Positions 1-6,881 of a DNA stretch of 15,711 nucleotides are shown here, piece by piece. The number at the start of each line of letters is the position of its first letter. The stretch's first letter is position 1. This DNA comes from an uncultured Schwartzia sp. Lineage in GTDB: Bacteria > Bacillota > Negativicutes > Selenomonadales > Selenomonadaceae. The position numbers were made by a program, and so were the translations under genes. Location of the stretch: NCBI GenBank assembly GCA_905373705.1, contig CAJPUA010000005.1, positions 1-15,711 on the forward strand. The letters are read 5' to 3'. Below the pieces are notes generated by a model. That model did no database searches and had not been told where the DNA came from. It saw nothing but the letters and a program-made list of their open reading frames with translations.

Positions 1-89
1 TACTTTAAGTGTATAGTTAAATATGCCTCATGTCAACATCTTTAGCTTTAAAATAGAATAAAATCATCAATTCCATAACTTGTTTTTAG
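1..89. other. AT-rich flank ending at a junction in trbI
   Basis: This stretch is markedly AT-rich and has no credible gene. It stops at about 87-90, where a TAG codon sits directly before the open TrbI reading frame. Composition and coding potential change together here, which suggests a recombination or insertion breakpoint. No terminal inverted repeat or transposase end is recognisable in the 89 bases available. Confidence 0.5.
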
Positions 90-734
90 AAGGAGGCGTT
101 CATCAAGCAGAACCTTCCGGAGGAGTATTCGCAGCACATTCGTGCCACGCCACGCAGCCCGCTGGAGCTTAAGTCCGGAACACTTTTGCCCTGCGTCCTC
201 ATCTCCGGACTGAACTCGGACTTGCCCGGCAACATGGTCGCCCAGATTTCAGAGAACGTGTGGGATACCGTATCGGGACGCTATCTCCTTATTCCACGTG
301 GTTCAAAGGTGATCGGCACATACGACAATCAGGTGGCCTATGGCCAGAGCCGCGTCCTAGTCATCTGGAGCCGTCTCGTCTTCCCTGACGGTTCCACGTT
401 GGTCCTGGACAACTTGGGTGGTGCGGACCAGTCGGGCTACTCCGGGTTCAAAGGTGTAGTGAACCGGCACTGGGGCAGTATTATTTCATCGGCGTTGTTG
501 GTGTCGCTCTTAGGAGCCGGTGTTGAGATTGCAGCCCCTACGAGCAACGGTGACCGCGACAAGGAAGACCCGCGCTCCATCCTGGCAGAGAACGCGGCCA
601 GTGCTGTCGCAGAGGCTATGTCTCAGATCATTCAGCGGGAGGTCAACCGGCAACCGACCATCAAGATAAAGCCAGGCTACCGCTTTATGATCTTTGTTCA
701 GAGGGATATCCTTTTCCCAGCAGCGTGGCGGTAG
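90..734 (+). pseudogene. trbI: TrbI/VirB10-family T4SS core protein, 5'-truncated
   Basis: The C-terminal domain of a TrbI/VirB10 protein, which spans the envelope in conjugative type IV secretion systems and links inner-membrane ATPases to the outer-membrane pore. Visible family signatures are SPLELKSGTLLPCVLISGLN, then NSDLPGNMVAQISENVWDT, then YLLIPRGSKVIGTYD, and a C-terminal PGYRFMIFVQRDILFP. The recognisable frame opens right after a TAG at 87-89. The first possible start is TTG at 186, inside conserved sequence, so family similarity begins upstream of any start. The N-terminal cytoplasmic part, transmembrane helix and proline-rich region (often 200 residues or more) are missing. I read it as a fragment cut by the junction near 90. 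A functional short protein is unlikely because the membrane anchor is lost. Confidence 0.85.
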
Positions 735-775
735 AATAGTACTGAGAGTAGCCCTTTGAAACGGAGGAATGACAC

Positions 776-1024
776 ATGCTATTGCCAAAGGATTTCGTGT
801 CCACGATGTCGAATGAGGAGAAAAGTAGGATCATAGATGAAGCGGATACGTTGGAGGAGCGTGGCGAAAAGGAAGCTGCACATCGTCTTATGAATACCAT
901 CCCTATGAATCCTATTTTGGCTGATGGGATGAAGAGGACCCTGGGTATACAGAAGATGAAGGATTGGGGGTATAACCTCAATGATGCTGTGAAGCTGTTC
1001 GGTGAGGGGTGGTTGAATGGGTAA
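776..1024 (+). CDS. Small conserved protein, paralogue 1
   Basis: An acidic, probably helical, soluble 82-aa protein with no signal peptide or membrane segment. I do not recognise a named family. It begins MLLPKDFVSTMS and ends DAVKLFGEGWLNG, and has a DEAD-x-LEERGEKEAA segment near residues 20-34. A strong SD (GGAGG) lies 8 bases before the ATG. It is the upstream member of a tandem pair with the gene at 1106. The two proteins share both ends almost exactly and differ mainly in the middle (about residues 12-46 and 54-64). Their place between trbI and the conjugation operon suggests a transfer-related or plasmid-maintenance role, but this rests only on location. Confidence 0.8.
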   Translation: MLLPKDFVSTMSNEEKSRIIDEADTLEERGEKEAAHRLMNTIPMNPILADGMKRTLGIQKMKDWGYNLNDAVKLFGEGWLNG

Positions 1025-1061
1025 TCTGAAAAAGCTTCTGCTGCATTCTCACTCACTCTGA
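1017..1061 (+). pseudogene. Vestigial 5' end of the KfrB-like gene
   Basis: Overlapping the end of the first 82-aa gene, an ATG opens a frame reading MGNLKKLLLHSHSL and then stops. It matches the start of the gene at 1347 (MDNLKKLSTAILNHSD). A two-base length difference after the GAAAAAGCTT block shifts the frame. It is therefore the leftover front end of the neighbour, carried along in the tandem duplication. Confidence 0.75.
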
Positions 1062-1089
1062 TGCCAGGGTGCGACCAGAGCAAACATCG

Positions 1090-1400
1090 AACGGAGGAAT
1101 GACACATGCTGTTGCCGAAGGATTTTGTGTCTACGATGTCGGATGAGGAAATGGACAGGATTATGGATGAGGCTGACGTATTGGATGAGCGTGGCGAGAA
1201 GGAAGCCGCTAATAGCTTGAGAAGGAAGATCCCTGTAAATCCTATTCTTGCGGACGGAATGAAGCATGTTCTCGGCCTTCAAAGGATGCGAGAGTGGGGA
1301 TACAACCTGAACGATGCTGTGAAATTATTTGGTGAAGGATGGCTTAATGGATAATCTGAAAAAGCTTTCTACGGCCATTCTAAATCACTCCGATGCTAAG
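1090..1400 (+). repeat. Tandem duplication, copy 2
   Basis: Second copy of the unit that starts at 760. It keeps the SD block, the 82-aa gene and the intact start of the following gene. Since only this copy runs into a complete downstream gene, copy 1 may be the inserted or duplicated one. Confidence 0.8.
1106..1354 (+). CDS. Small conserved protein, paralogue 2
   Basis: The paralogue of the protein encoded at 776: 82 aa, the same MLLPKDFVSTMS start and the same DAVKLFGEGWLNG end, with an acidic helical centre (DEADVLDERGEKEAA). The SD and start region are identical to copy 1 over 20 bases. Its last codons overlap the ATG of the next gene (1347) by 8 bases, which suggests translational coupling. 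Both copies keep intact frames despite divergence, so both are probably under selection. No enzyme motif is visible; function unknown. Confidence 0.82.
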   Translation: MLLPKDFVSTMSDEEMDRIMDEADVLDERGEKEAANSLRRKIPVNPILADGMKHVLGLQRMREWGYNLNDAVKLFGEGWLNG

Positions 1401-2174
1401 GGGCGATTAGAACGAACGTATCGTAAGAAAAAAGTTAATGAAACGCTTGCAAACACTACTGCCATATTGCGGGACGTTGCCGGTTCCGGCAACGTCTCCG
1501 ATATGCTGGATGCCGAACAGCTCTGCATCAACCTCGAAAAGGCCCTCTACGCGCACACGCCGGAGGATGAGGCACGGTACGACAAGCAGATCGTCGAAAA
1601 TATGGCCATTCGCGGCTCCCTAGACGACATCTTGGACGTAAAGGGATATCAGGCTCACTTCGAGCGCCTTAAAGTTCTCGGCGTGAACCCGGACAACCTG
1701 CCTAAAGGCGAGTCCTTTGAGACCAACTGCAACCGGCAGATCAAGTACCTTGGCAGTGCGAAAAACGGCTTCAGCGAGCCGGAGGAGAAGGACTTTTTTG
1801 CGGCGCGGCAGGAGAACCTTCGTGCCGTCATCCTCATCTGCCGAGAACGCCAGCGCGAGGCATTGATGCCCGAAGCCGTGTCCGGCGAGCTTGCCGGTAT
1901 GATCACGGAGGACACCGGCGTCCAGGAGCCCACGATACACCTCCATCCCTACACCAAAGGCCAGTGGTTTGCCGGCAAGATCATCCGCGCAGACGCAGAA
2001 CACGGCAGGTGCATCCAGCAAACTGCCTCCAAGCTCTTCACCGTTCACAGGTTTGAGAAGCTGGAAACAACGCCGGAACAGGGGCAGGACCTGAAGATCA
2101 CCTACCCCAAAGACGGCGCTAAGGCAAAGCTGGATCCCATTGCGCAGAAGCAATCCAGGTCGCTGCACCGATAG
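1347..2174 (+). CDS. KfrB-like C-terminal domain protein
   Basis: A 275-aa soluble protein. Residues 203-257 (YTKGQWFAGKIIRADAEHGR, then IQQ, LFTVHRFEKL and a closing QGQDLKITYPKDGAKAK) resemble the small beta-rich KfrB-type domain often found at the C-terminus of plasmid proteins. The N-terminal 200 residues are helical and charged and I cannot assign them. I chose the ATG at 1347 over the TTG at 1329: it has GGTGAAGGA about 8 bases upstream, overlaps the preceding gene by 8 bases, and its first residues are duplicated in copy 1. The last codons encode QSRSLHR, which recurs exactly at the end of the next gene (Fic). A role in plasmid biology is inferred; the domain call is moderate. Confidence 0.6.
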   Translation: MDNLKKLSTAILNHSDAKGRLERTYRKKKVNETLANTTAILRDVAGSGNVSDMLDAEQLCINLEKALYAHTPEDEARYDKQIVENMAIRGSLDDILDVKGYQAHFERLKVLGVNPDNLPKGESFETNCNRQIKYLGSAKNGFSEPEEKDFFAARQENLRAVILICRERQREALMPEAVSGELAGMITEDTGVQEPTIHLHPYTKGQWFAGKIIRADAEHGRCIQQTASKLFTVHRFEKLETTPEQGQDLKITYPKDGAKAKLDPIAQKQSRSLHR

Positions 2175-2176
2175 GA
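2151..2176 (+). repeat. 3'-end direct repeat, copy 1
   Basis: CAATCCAGGTCGCTGCACCG followed by one variable base and TAGGA. It encodes the last residues QSRSLHR and the stop of the KfrB-like gene. The same 20 bases, and the TAGGA after one mismatch, recur at 3293. Confidence 0.9.
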
Positions 2177-2191
2177 AGGAGGCTTCTCACC

Positions 2192-3316
2192 ATGACAGAG
2201 GAACAACGCTGGTTTTGGCAGCAGCCTGACTGGCTTTCAACCCCTGTATTCAGCGACGAGACGTATGTGTTTGCCAATCAGCTTGCGGAACGCGAAAGGA
2301 AGCTGTTGGGCGATATGGGAGTTGAGCTCTATAAGGCGACGATTACCCAGTCTATGGCAAACAACCTATACTGCAGCTATGCCATTGAGGGTGAGAAGTT
2401 GGACGAGGACCTCCTCCGTTCGTCGATCATGAAGCGCCTGAACATGGACATCCCCGATTGGAAACCTTCCAGTATGTCAAGAACATACCGAGAGGATAAA
2501 GCCGTTCAAGCAGCGTTATTTCTGCTAAATGATAGAGAAACGCTCTCCCCGGAAAAGCTGGAGGAGACCCACGTTATGCTGAGAACGGAGGAACGTGGGA
2601 CCTGGGGAAAGTTCAGAAACACTTCGGAATACATACGGGATGCACAGCAGAATGTCGTCTATGAGGCACCTCCTTCGGAGAACGTTCCCGCGCTGATAGA
2701 CCAATTTTGCCACTGGTGGAACGAGGAGCGCGTCACGCTCCCTGCCTCGATCGGGGCTGCCCTTGGTCATGCCTTTTTTGTCGTAATTCATCCCTTTGAG
2801 GATGGTAATGGGCGCATGGCACGGCTTTTAGCGGATAAGGCGATGGCCCTCGGCATGGATGAACCCTATAGGCCCTACAGCATGTCCTCTGTAATCTATC
2901 AGGGGCTCTCTCAGTACTATCGGGCGCTTGATCAACTTCCGGAGGAGAACGGAATCCAGAAGTTTGTAACGCTGATGGCGCACATGCAGTCTGATGTGTT
3001 GGACAAGGCTGTGATACGCATGAAGTCCGTTAAGGACATGGAGGCCGTCATCTCTATTGCTGAGGCTTCTGGAACACCGATCACGCCTCTGGGACGTGCG
3101 ATGCTTAAAACGATGGCCCTGGAGCCTGAGCGAAAGATATGGACACCCTTTGACGCTTCGCGCAACGTGAGGGATGCCGGAGACGAAGATCCATGGGACG
3201 TGTGGAACGCGCTTGTTGAACGCGGAATAATACAGGGCAAGAACATTGCATCTCCAGCACATTTGTCCCCATCCCCAAACGGCGCAAAAAGGCAATCCAG
3301 GTCGCTGCACCGGTAG
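2192..3316 (+). CDS. Fic-family AMP-transferase, self-inhibited class
   Basis: A 374-aa Fic protein. Fic domains usually transfer AMP from ATP to Ser, Thr or Tyr of a target protein. The full active-site motif HPFEDGNGRMAR is at residues 200-211 (catalytic H200). An N-terminal inhibitory motif S62-YAI-E66-G67 fits the (S/T)xxxE(G/N) helix of class II Fic proteins, which blocks productive ATP binding. The N-terminus, rich in Trp (WFWQQPDW), fits the DUF4172-type leader, and residues from about 265 likely form a winged-helix C-terminal domain. SD AAGGAGG lies 9 bases before the ATG. It sits in the conjugation operon between the KfrB-like gene and topB, and shares its final QSRSLHR codons with the former. 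It could modify host or recipient proteins, or act as a toxin; the target cannot be read from sequence. Confidence 0.92.
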   Translation: MTEEQRWFWQQPDWLSTPVFSDETYVFANQLAERERKLLGDMGVELYKATITQSMANNLYCSYAIEGEKLDEDLLRSSIMKRLNMDIPDWKPSSMSRTYREDKAVQAALFLLNDRETLSPEKLEETHVMLRTEERGTWGKFRNTSEYIRDAQQNVVYEAPPSENVPALIDQFCHWWNEERVTLPASIGAALGHAFFVVIHPFEDGNGRMARLLADKAMALGMDEPYRPYSMSSVIYQGLSQYYRALDQLPEENGIQKFVTLMAHMQSDVLDKAVIRMKSVKDMEAVISIAEASGTPITPLGRAMLKTMALEPERKIWTPFDASRNVRDAGDEDPWDVWNALVERGIIQGKNIASPAHLSPSPNGAKRQSRSLHR

Positions 3317-3318
3317 GA
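3293..3318 (+). repeat. 3'-end direct repeat, copy 2
   Basis: The same 20-base block as at 2151, again in frame at the end of a gene (Fic) and again encoding QSRSLHR before the stop. The two genes are otherwise unrelated, so this is shared DNA and not shared ancestry. Confidence 0.9.
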
Positions 3319-3334
3319 GAGGCGGGAGAGATCG

Positions 3335-5377
3335 ATGCGTCTTTTCATAGCGGAGAAACCGAGCCTGGCCCGTGCGATCGCCGCCGTGCTGCCTCAGCCG
3401 CAGAAGGCTTCAAGGCTCTACATTGAGGCCGGAAACGACGTCGTGGCATGGGCTGCAGGTCATCTCCTGGAACAGGCGATGCCAGAGCAATACGACGAGA
3501 AGTACAAGCGCTGGAACCTGACCGACCTGCCCATCATTCCGGAGGAATGGAAGATGCTGGTCAAGAAGGAGAGCAGGGACCTCTTCGACAACCTCAAGAC
3601 CCTGCTCAAGAAGGCGGATTCTGTCGTCAACGCCGGGGACTGCGACCGTGAAGGGCAGCTACTCATTGATGAGATTCTGGAGTACTGCAAGTACAAAGGC
3701 CCCGTGCAGCGCGTCCTTATCAGCGACACGAACCCGGACGCCGTGCGAAAGGCCCTGGCCGAGCTCAAGCCCAACGAAGACTTCCGAGGTGACCGCGACG
3801 CCGCACGGGCGCGCAGTCAGGCGGACTGGCTGCACGGCATGAACATGACGCGGCTCTACACCAAACTTGCAGAGAAGAACGGCTACGATGGAGGTCCGCT
3901 CCGGATAGGTCGGGTCAAGACGCCCGTCACGGCGCTGGTGGTGTGTCGGGACCTTGAGATTGAGTCCTTTGTCCCCAAGCCTTATTGGGCCCTTCAGGCG
4001 CAAATACAGGTTAAGGAAGGGGCCTTCTGGGCGGGCTGGAGGCCGAAGGAGGAGCAGACAGGCCTTGATGAGGAAGGACGCCTGGTCGATAAGGCGACAG
4101 GCGAGGAGCTGGCGTCGAGGCTCAAGGGCAAGCCGGCTGTCATAACGAAGTACGAGAGCAAAAAGCAGAGTGTTAAGCCACCGCTGGGGTACTCGCTGCC
4201 GAAGCTTCAGATGGCGGCTTCGAGGAAATACGACCTGTCCCCCTCCCGGGTCCTGGAGGTCTGCCAGAAGCTCTACGAGCAGGGGGTCCTCACGTATCCG
4301 CGCTCCGACTGCGAGTACCTGCCGGAGGGGCACCAGGGCGAGGCGGAGAAGGTCCTGGCGGTGATCGATGCCCTGTCCTCCCTGAAGTGCCCTGATGAGC
4401 TCGACACGGCCCGGAAAACGCCCGTCTTTAACGGCAAGAAGGTAGAGGAGCATCACGCGATCATCCCCTCCTCGTCCTGCAGGGCGTTAAAGCCGCTGGA
4501 GGGGGATGAGGCCCTGATCTTTGAGCTTGTCGCCCGCCGTTACCTTGCCTTTTTCATGCCGGACCACGAGTACATGCAGACCGGCATCATCACTGAGGTG
4601 GAGGGAGAGACCTTCGTTGCTTCCGGCCGCCGGGTACTGGCGGAGGGCTGGAAGGCAGTTGAGAGGGATGACAAGCCTGAAAAGGATGAGGACGGGGAGG
4701 AGCAGGAGGAAGAACAGGCTGCCCTTCCGGTTGTGAGCGAAGGGGAGCAGGGGGAGTGCCGCGACACGAAGCTCCAGGAGAAGCAAACGAAGGCTCCGGC
4801 ACGGTTCACTGAGGCCAGCTTGCTTCGGGCGATGAACGAGGTCCATAAGTTTGTTGCCGATCCAAAGGTCAAGAAGATTCTCCGTGAAACGGACGGGATC
4901 GGGACGGCGGCGACGCAGGCGGGCATCCTGAAGGACCTCATCACGTTCGGCCAGCTTCAAAAGCAGAAGAAGCAACTGATCTCCACTCCCGCTGCCCGCA
5001 GCCTGATTCAGGCTTTGCCGGAGGCGATAACTCTGCCGGACCTCACCGCGCTCTGGGAGACGAAGTTTCGTGCCATTAAGGAAGGGACGCTCTCCATTGA
5101 GGACATGATGGAGCAGATGGCGACGACGATTCGGGAGAGCATTGCCCAGGCGGGCTCCGTTTCTGTGCAGGGCAGTGGGGAGAAGAAGCCTGTAAAGGCC
5201 ACGAAGAAGACGGCTCCCAAGGCCGGAAAAGGCGACGTGAAGTGCCCAAAGTGTGGAGCAAAGATGGTCTTGAGGAACGGGAAGAACGGTCCCTTCTGGG
5301 GCTGCGGCAACTACCCGACGTGCCGTGCGACCGCGGACGACGACGGCGGAAAACCCGTGTTCAAAAAACAGCATTAG
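3335..5377 (+). CDS. topB: DNA topoisomerase III
   Basis: A 680-aa type IA topoisomerase, which passes single DNA strands and can decatenate DNA. Conjugative elements often carry their own copy. The TOPRIM domain has E7 (IAEKPS) and the acidic cluster GDCDREGQ at 101-108. The catalytic tyrosine is Y321 in LTYPRSD; the EHHAIIPSS motif is at 372-380. A charged glutamate-rich insert lies at 447-480. The C-terminus has a basic linker followed by one complete zinc ribbon, C637-xx-C640 and C657-x5-C663. Length and order are normal for plasmid TopB. The start has a GGGAG SD seven bases upstream and follows fic by 18 bases. TopB next to TraF and TrbI is a typical conjugative gene neighbourhood. It appears intact. 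Confidence 0.96.
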   Translation: MRLFIAEKPSLARAIAAVLPQPQKASRLYIEAGNDVVAWAAGHLLEQAMPEQYDEKYKRWNLTDLPIIPEEWKMLVKKESRDLFDNLKTLLKKADSVVNAGDCDREGQLLIDEILEYCKYKGPVQRVLISDTNPDAVRKALAELKPNEDFRGDRDAARARSQADWLHGMNMTRLYTKLAEKNGYDGGPLRIGRVKTPVTALVVCRDLEIESFVPKPYWALQAQIQVKEGAFWAGWRPKEEQTGLDEEGRLVDKATGEELASRLKGKPAVITKYESKKQSVKPPLGYSLPKLQMAASRKYDLSPSRVLEVCQKLYEQGVLTYPRSDCEYLPEGHQGEAEKVLAVIDALSSLKCPDELDTARKTPVFNGKKVEEHHAIIPSSSCRALKPLEGDEALIFELVARRYLAFFMPDHEYMQTGIITEVEGETFVASGRRVLAEGWKAVERDDKPEKDEDGEEQEEEQAALPVVSEGEQGECRDTKLQEKQTKAPARFTEASLLRAMNEVHKFVADPKVKKILRETDGIGTAATQAGILKDLITFGQLQKQKKQLISTPAARSLIQALPEAITLPDLTALWETKFRAIKEGTLSIEDMMEQMATTIRESIAQAGSVSVQGSGEKKPVKATKKTAPKAGKGDVKCPKCGAKMVLRNGKNGPFWGCGNYPTCRATADDDGGKPVFKKQH

Positions 5378-5397
5378 CAAGAGAGGAGATCGTACTC

Positions 5398-6267
5398 ATG
5401 CAGAAGTTTCGCGGAAAGGATATAGCGGTTTTTGTCCTGGTGCTGGGCATTTTAGCTGCCGGAGTGTATTCCCTGATAGGCAGCGGCGGCTTGTCCATCA
5501 ACACGCCGGCCATTGCCTCGATGACGCCGGAGGAACTCGCCGCAGAGAATGAAGCGCTCATGAAGCAATTCCAGGAAGCTGGAAGGTCGATTGGAGGAAT
5601 AGCGGCATTCACGAGAGACAAGACGGCTTTGGAGTGGCTCGAAAAATATGCTCCTGATGGGCATCCTACTCCGTTACCGGACGACCCCAAAGCTGCCAAT
5701 GAGGGATTGAAGAAGCGCGTCGCCGACGCCAAGGTGATCTTTGAGGCATTCCAAGCTTCTGAAAAACGGGAAGATCCATGGTTGAGGCAATATTACGGCG
5801 AGGAAAACGAACAGACGCTTAAGAAGCTCGGCATCAAGAGCTTGAAAGTTCAAGAGGCGCAGGACGATGAAATTGAAAAGTTTCTGAAGCCTGCAAGGAC
5901 AACGGCAAAGGCCTTAAAGGGCTTCCTCTCAAAGCATCGTCATGAAATCGCTCAGGACAAGAATTACAACCTTGCGTCGATCCTGGACACCCCTGAGCAT
6001 ATCCTGGGGGTGGTAAAGCCGTACCTTGAGGAAGATGTAGACTACAGTGACAGCCGTTTTGTGTTTCAAGGCGACAACAAAGAGTGGTGGGTGGGCTATA
6101 AACTTGACGGTCTGTCCGACGAGCTTCGCCAGCAAATTGTTAGGGGTAAGATCGGCTTGTATCGTGACCTGTACAAGGCCCCTGACAAAGGCAACGGCAT
6201 TATAGATTTTGCTGCACGATATGATGGCGGAGACATTGTGTTCTTGAACGTGAATTCCATTCTATAA
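5398..6267 (+). CDS. Membrane-anchored conjugation-operon protein
   Basis: A 289-aa protein with a short basic N-terminus (MQKFRGKD), one transmembrane helix at about residues 8-27 (IAVFVLVLGILAAGVYSLI), and a charged, mostly helical domain that is probably periplasmic. No cleavage site is clear, so it may be a bitopic anchor. The family is not recognised. I chose ATG 5398, with GAGAGGAGA about 9 bases upstream, over longer forms that overlap topB. Its stop overlaps the traF ATG by one base (TAATG), a strong coupling signal. Position just before traF points to pilus assembly or pilin handling; this is context only. Confidence 0.8.
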   Translation: MQKFRGKDIAVFVLVLGILAAGVYSLIGSGGLSINTPAIASMTPEELAAENEALMKQFQEAGRSIGGIAAFTRDKTALEWLEKYAPDGHPTPLPDDPKAANEGLKKRVADAKVIFEAFQASEKREDPWLRQYYGEENEQTLKKLGIKSLKVQEAQDDEIEKFLKPARTTAKALKGFLSKHRHEIAQDKNYNLASILDTPEHILGVVKPYLEEDVDYSDSRFVFQGDNKEWWVGYKLDGLSDELRQQIVRGKIGLYRDLYKAPDKGNGIIDFAARYDGGDIVFLNVNSIL

Positions 6268-6779
6268 TGCGTCGAATTGCAGCGTTGATTCTTCTTGTCG
6301 GGGCGGCGCTTGCCGCCCTGTTCTGTTCTGGCCGACTGGTTATGAACACGACGTACTCCGTTCCAGTTGGCTTGTGGTGGCGTGTGGATGAAACGCTACA
6401 GTGCGGCGATACCGTACGCGTTCCCATCGCAGCCTTCAAGTCTACGGGCTGGATGCCTGAGCGGTACTGGCGCAAAAACGGTTGGGGAGAAAGCCGGGAC
6501 TTTCTGAAACACGTTGCCGGTTTATCTGGTGACCTTGTTGAACCCGACTCATCCGGACTGCTGCGTGTGGCAGGGAAAGTCATTAAAAACAGTGCCCCTC
6601 TGTCATTCGACAAGGCCGGTCGTCCTTTAAGCACGTTTCCGCTGCCTGTTCGTCTTGCTTCCGATGAAGTCTGGCTCCTTAGCGATTCCCCGCGAGGATT
6701 CGATTCCCGCTATCTGGGGCCTGCGAAACGAGAGCAATGCCACAAGGTGAAGCCGATCTTGACGTGGGGCAACAGGTAA
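6267..6779 (+). CDS. traF: TraF-like conjugative S26 signal peptidase
   Basis: A 170-aa inner-membrane serine peptidase of family S26. In RP4-type systems TraF processes and cyclises the TrbC pilin. Residues 1-22 form a membrane helix. The catalytic serine fits S31 in the NTTYSVPVGLWWR motif, and the general-base lysine fits K81 in FLKHVAGLSGD. The C-terminal box SDSPRGFDSRYLGP is typical of the TraF group. The start codon overlaps the previous stop by one base. It is the last gene of the plus-strand operon and appears complete. No TrbC pilin gene is seen in this window. Confidence 0.92.
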   Translation: MRRIAALILLVGAALAALFCSGRLVMNTTYSVPVGLWWRVDETLQCGDTVRVPIAAFKSTGWMPERYWRKNGWGESRDFLKHVAGLSGDLVEPDSSGLLRVAGKVIKNSAPLSFDKAGRPLSTFPLPVRLASDEVWLLSDSPRGFDSRYLGPAKREQCHKVKPILTWGNR

Positions 6780-6792
6780 CGTTCTATTTAGG

Positions 6793-6828
6793 TAGTATTA
6801 ATAAAATACTATCTGTTAAGCGGTATTT
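6793..6828 (+). repeat. 36-bp repeat R1 left of the kinase gene
   Basis: Contains the perfect inverted repeat TAGTATT-5 nt-AATACTA (6793-6811). It matches R2 at 8381-8416 at 29 of 36 positions without gaps, in the same orientation. The histidine kinase gene lies between the two copies. Confidence 0.65.
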
Positions 6829-6850
6829 CAAAAACACGCCCTGCGGGCGG

Positions 6851-6877
6851 CCCCGACACGCCATAAGGCGGCCGGGG
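6851..6877. terminator. Hairpin between convergent traF and kinase genes
   Basis: CCCCG-ACA-CGCC-ATAA-GGCG-GC-CGGGG folds into a two-part GC-rich hairpin between two gene ends that face each other. On the minus strand a TTTTT run follows about 20 bases later; on the plus strand no U-run follows. It is a plausible but non-canonical terminator, more likely for the kinase transcript. Confidence 0.45.
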
Positions 6878-6881
6878 GCAG

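Larger units (their letters stand above)
760..1068 (+). repeat. Tandem duplication, copy 1
   Basis: Copy 1 of an approximately 310-bp unit repeated at an offset of 330 bp (copy 2 near 1090-1400). The unit includes an identical SD and start block (AACGGAGGAATGACACATGCT minus its last base is shared), a whole 82-aa gene, and the first codons of the next gene. The copies have diverged clearly, so the event is old or the copies came together by recombination. Confidence 0.8.

Noticed and set aside
3659..5380. Long minus-strand frames opposite topB (3659-4456, 4487-5380)
   Set aside because: They lie wholly inside topB, whose motifs are complete, and have arginine/leucine-rich shadow composition.
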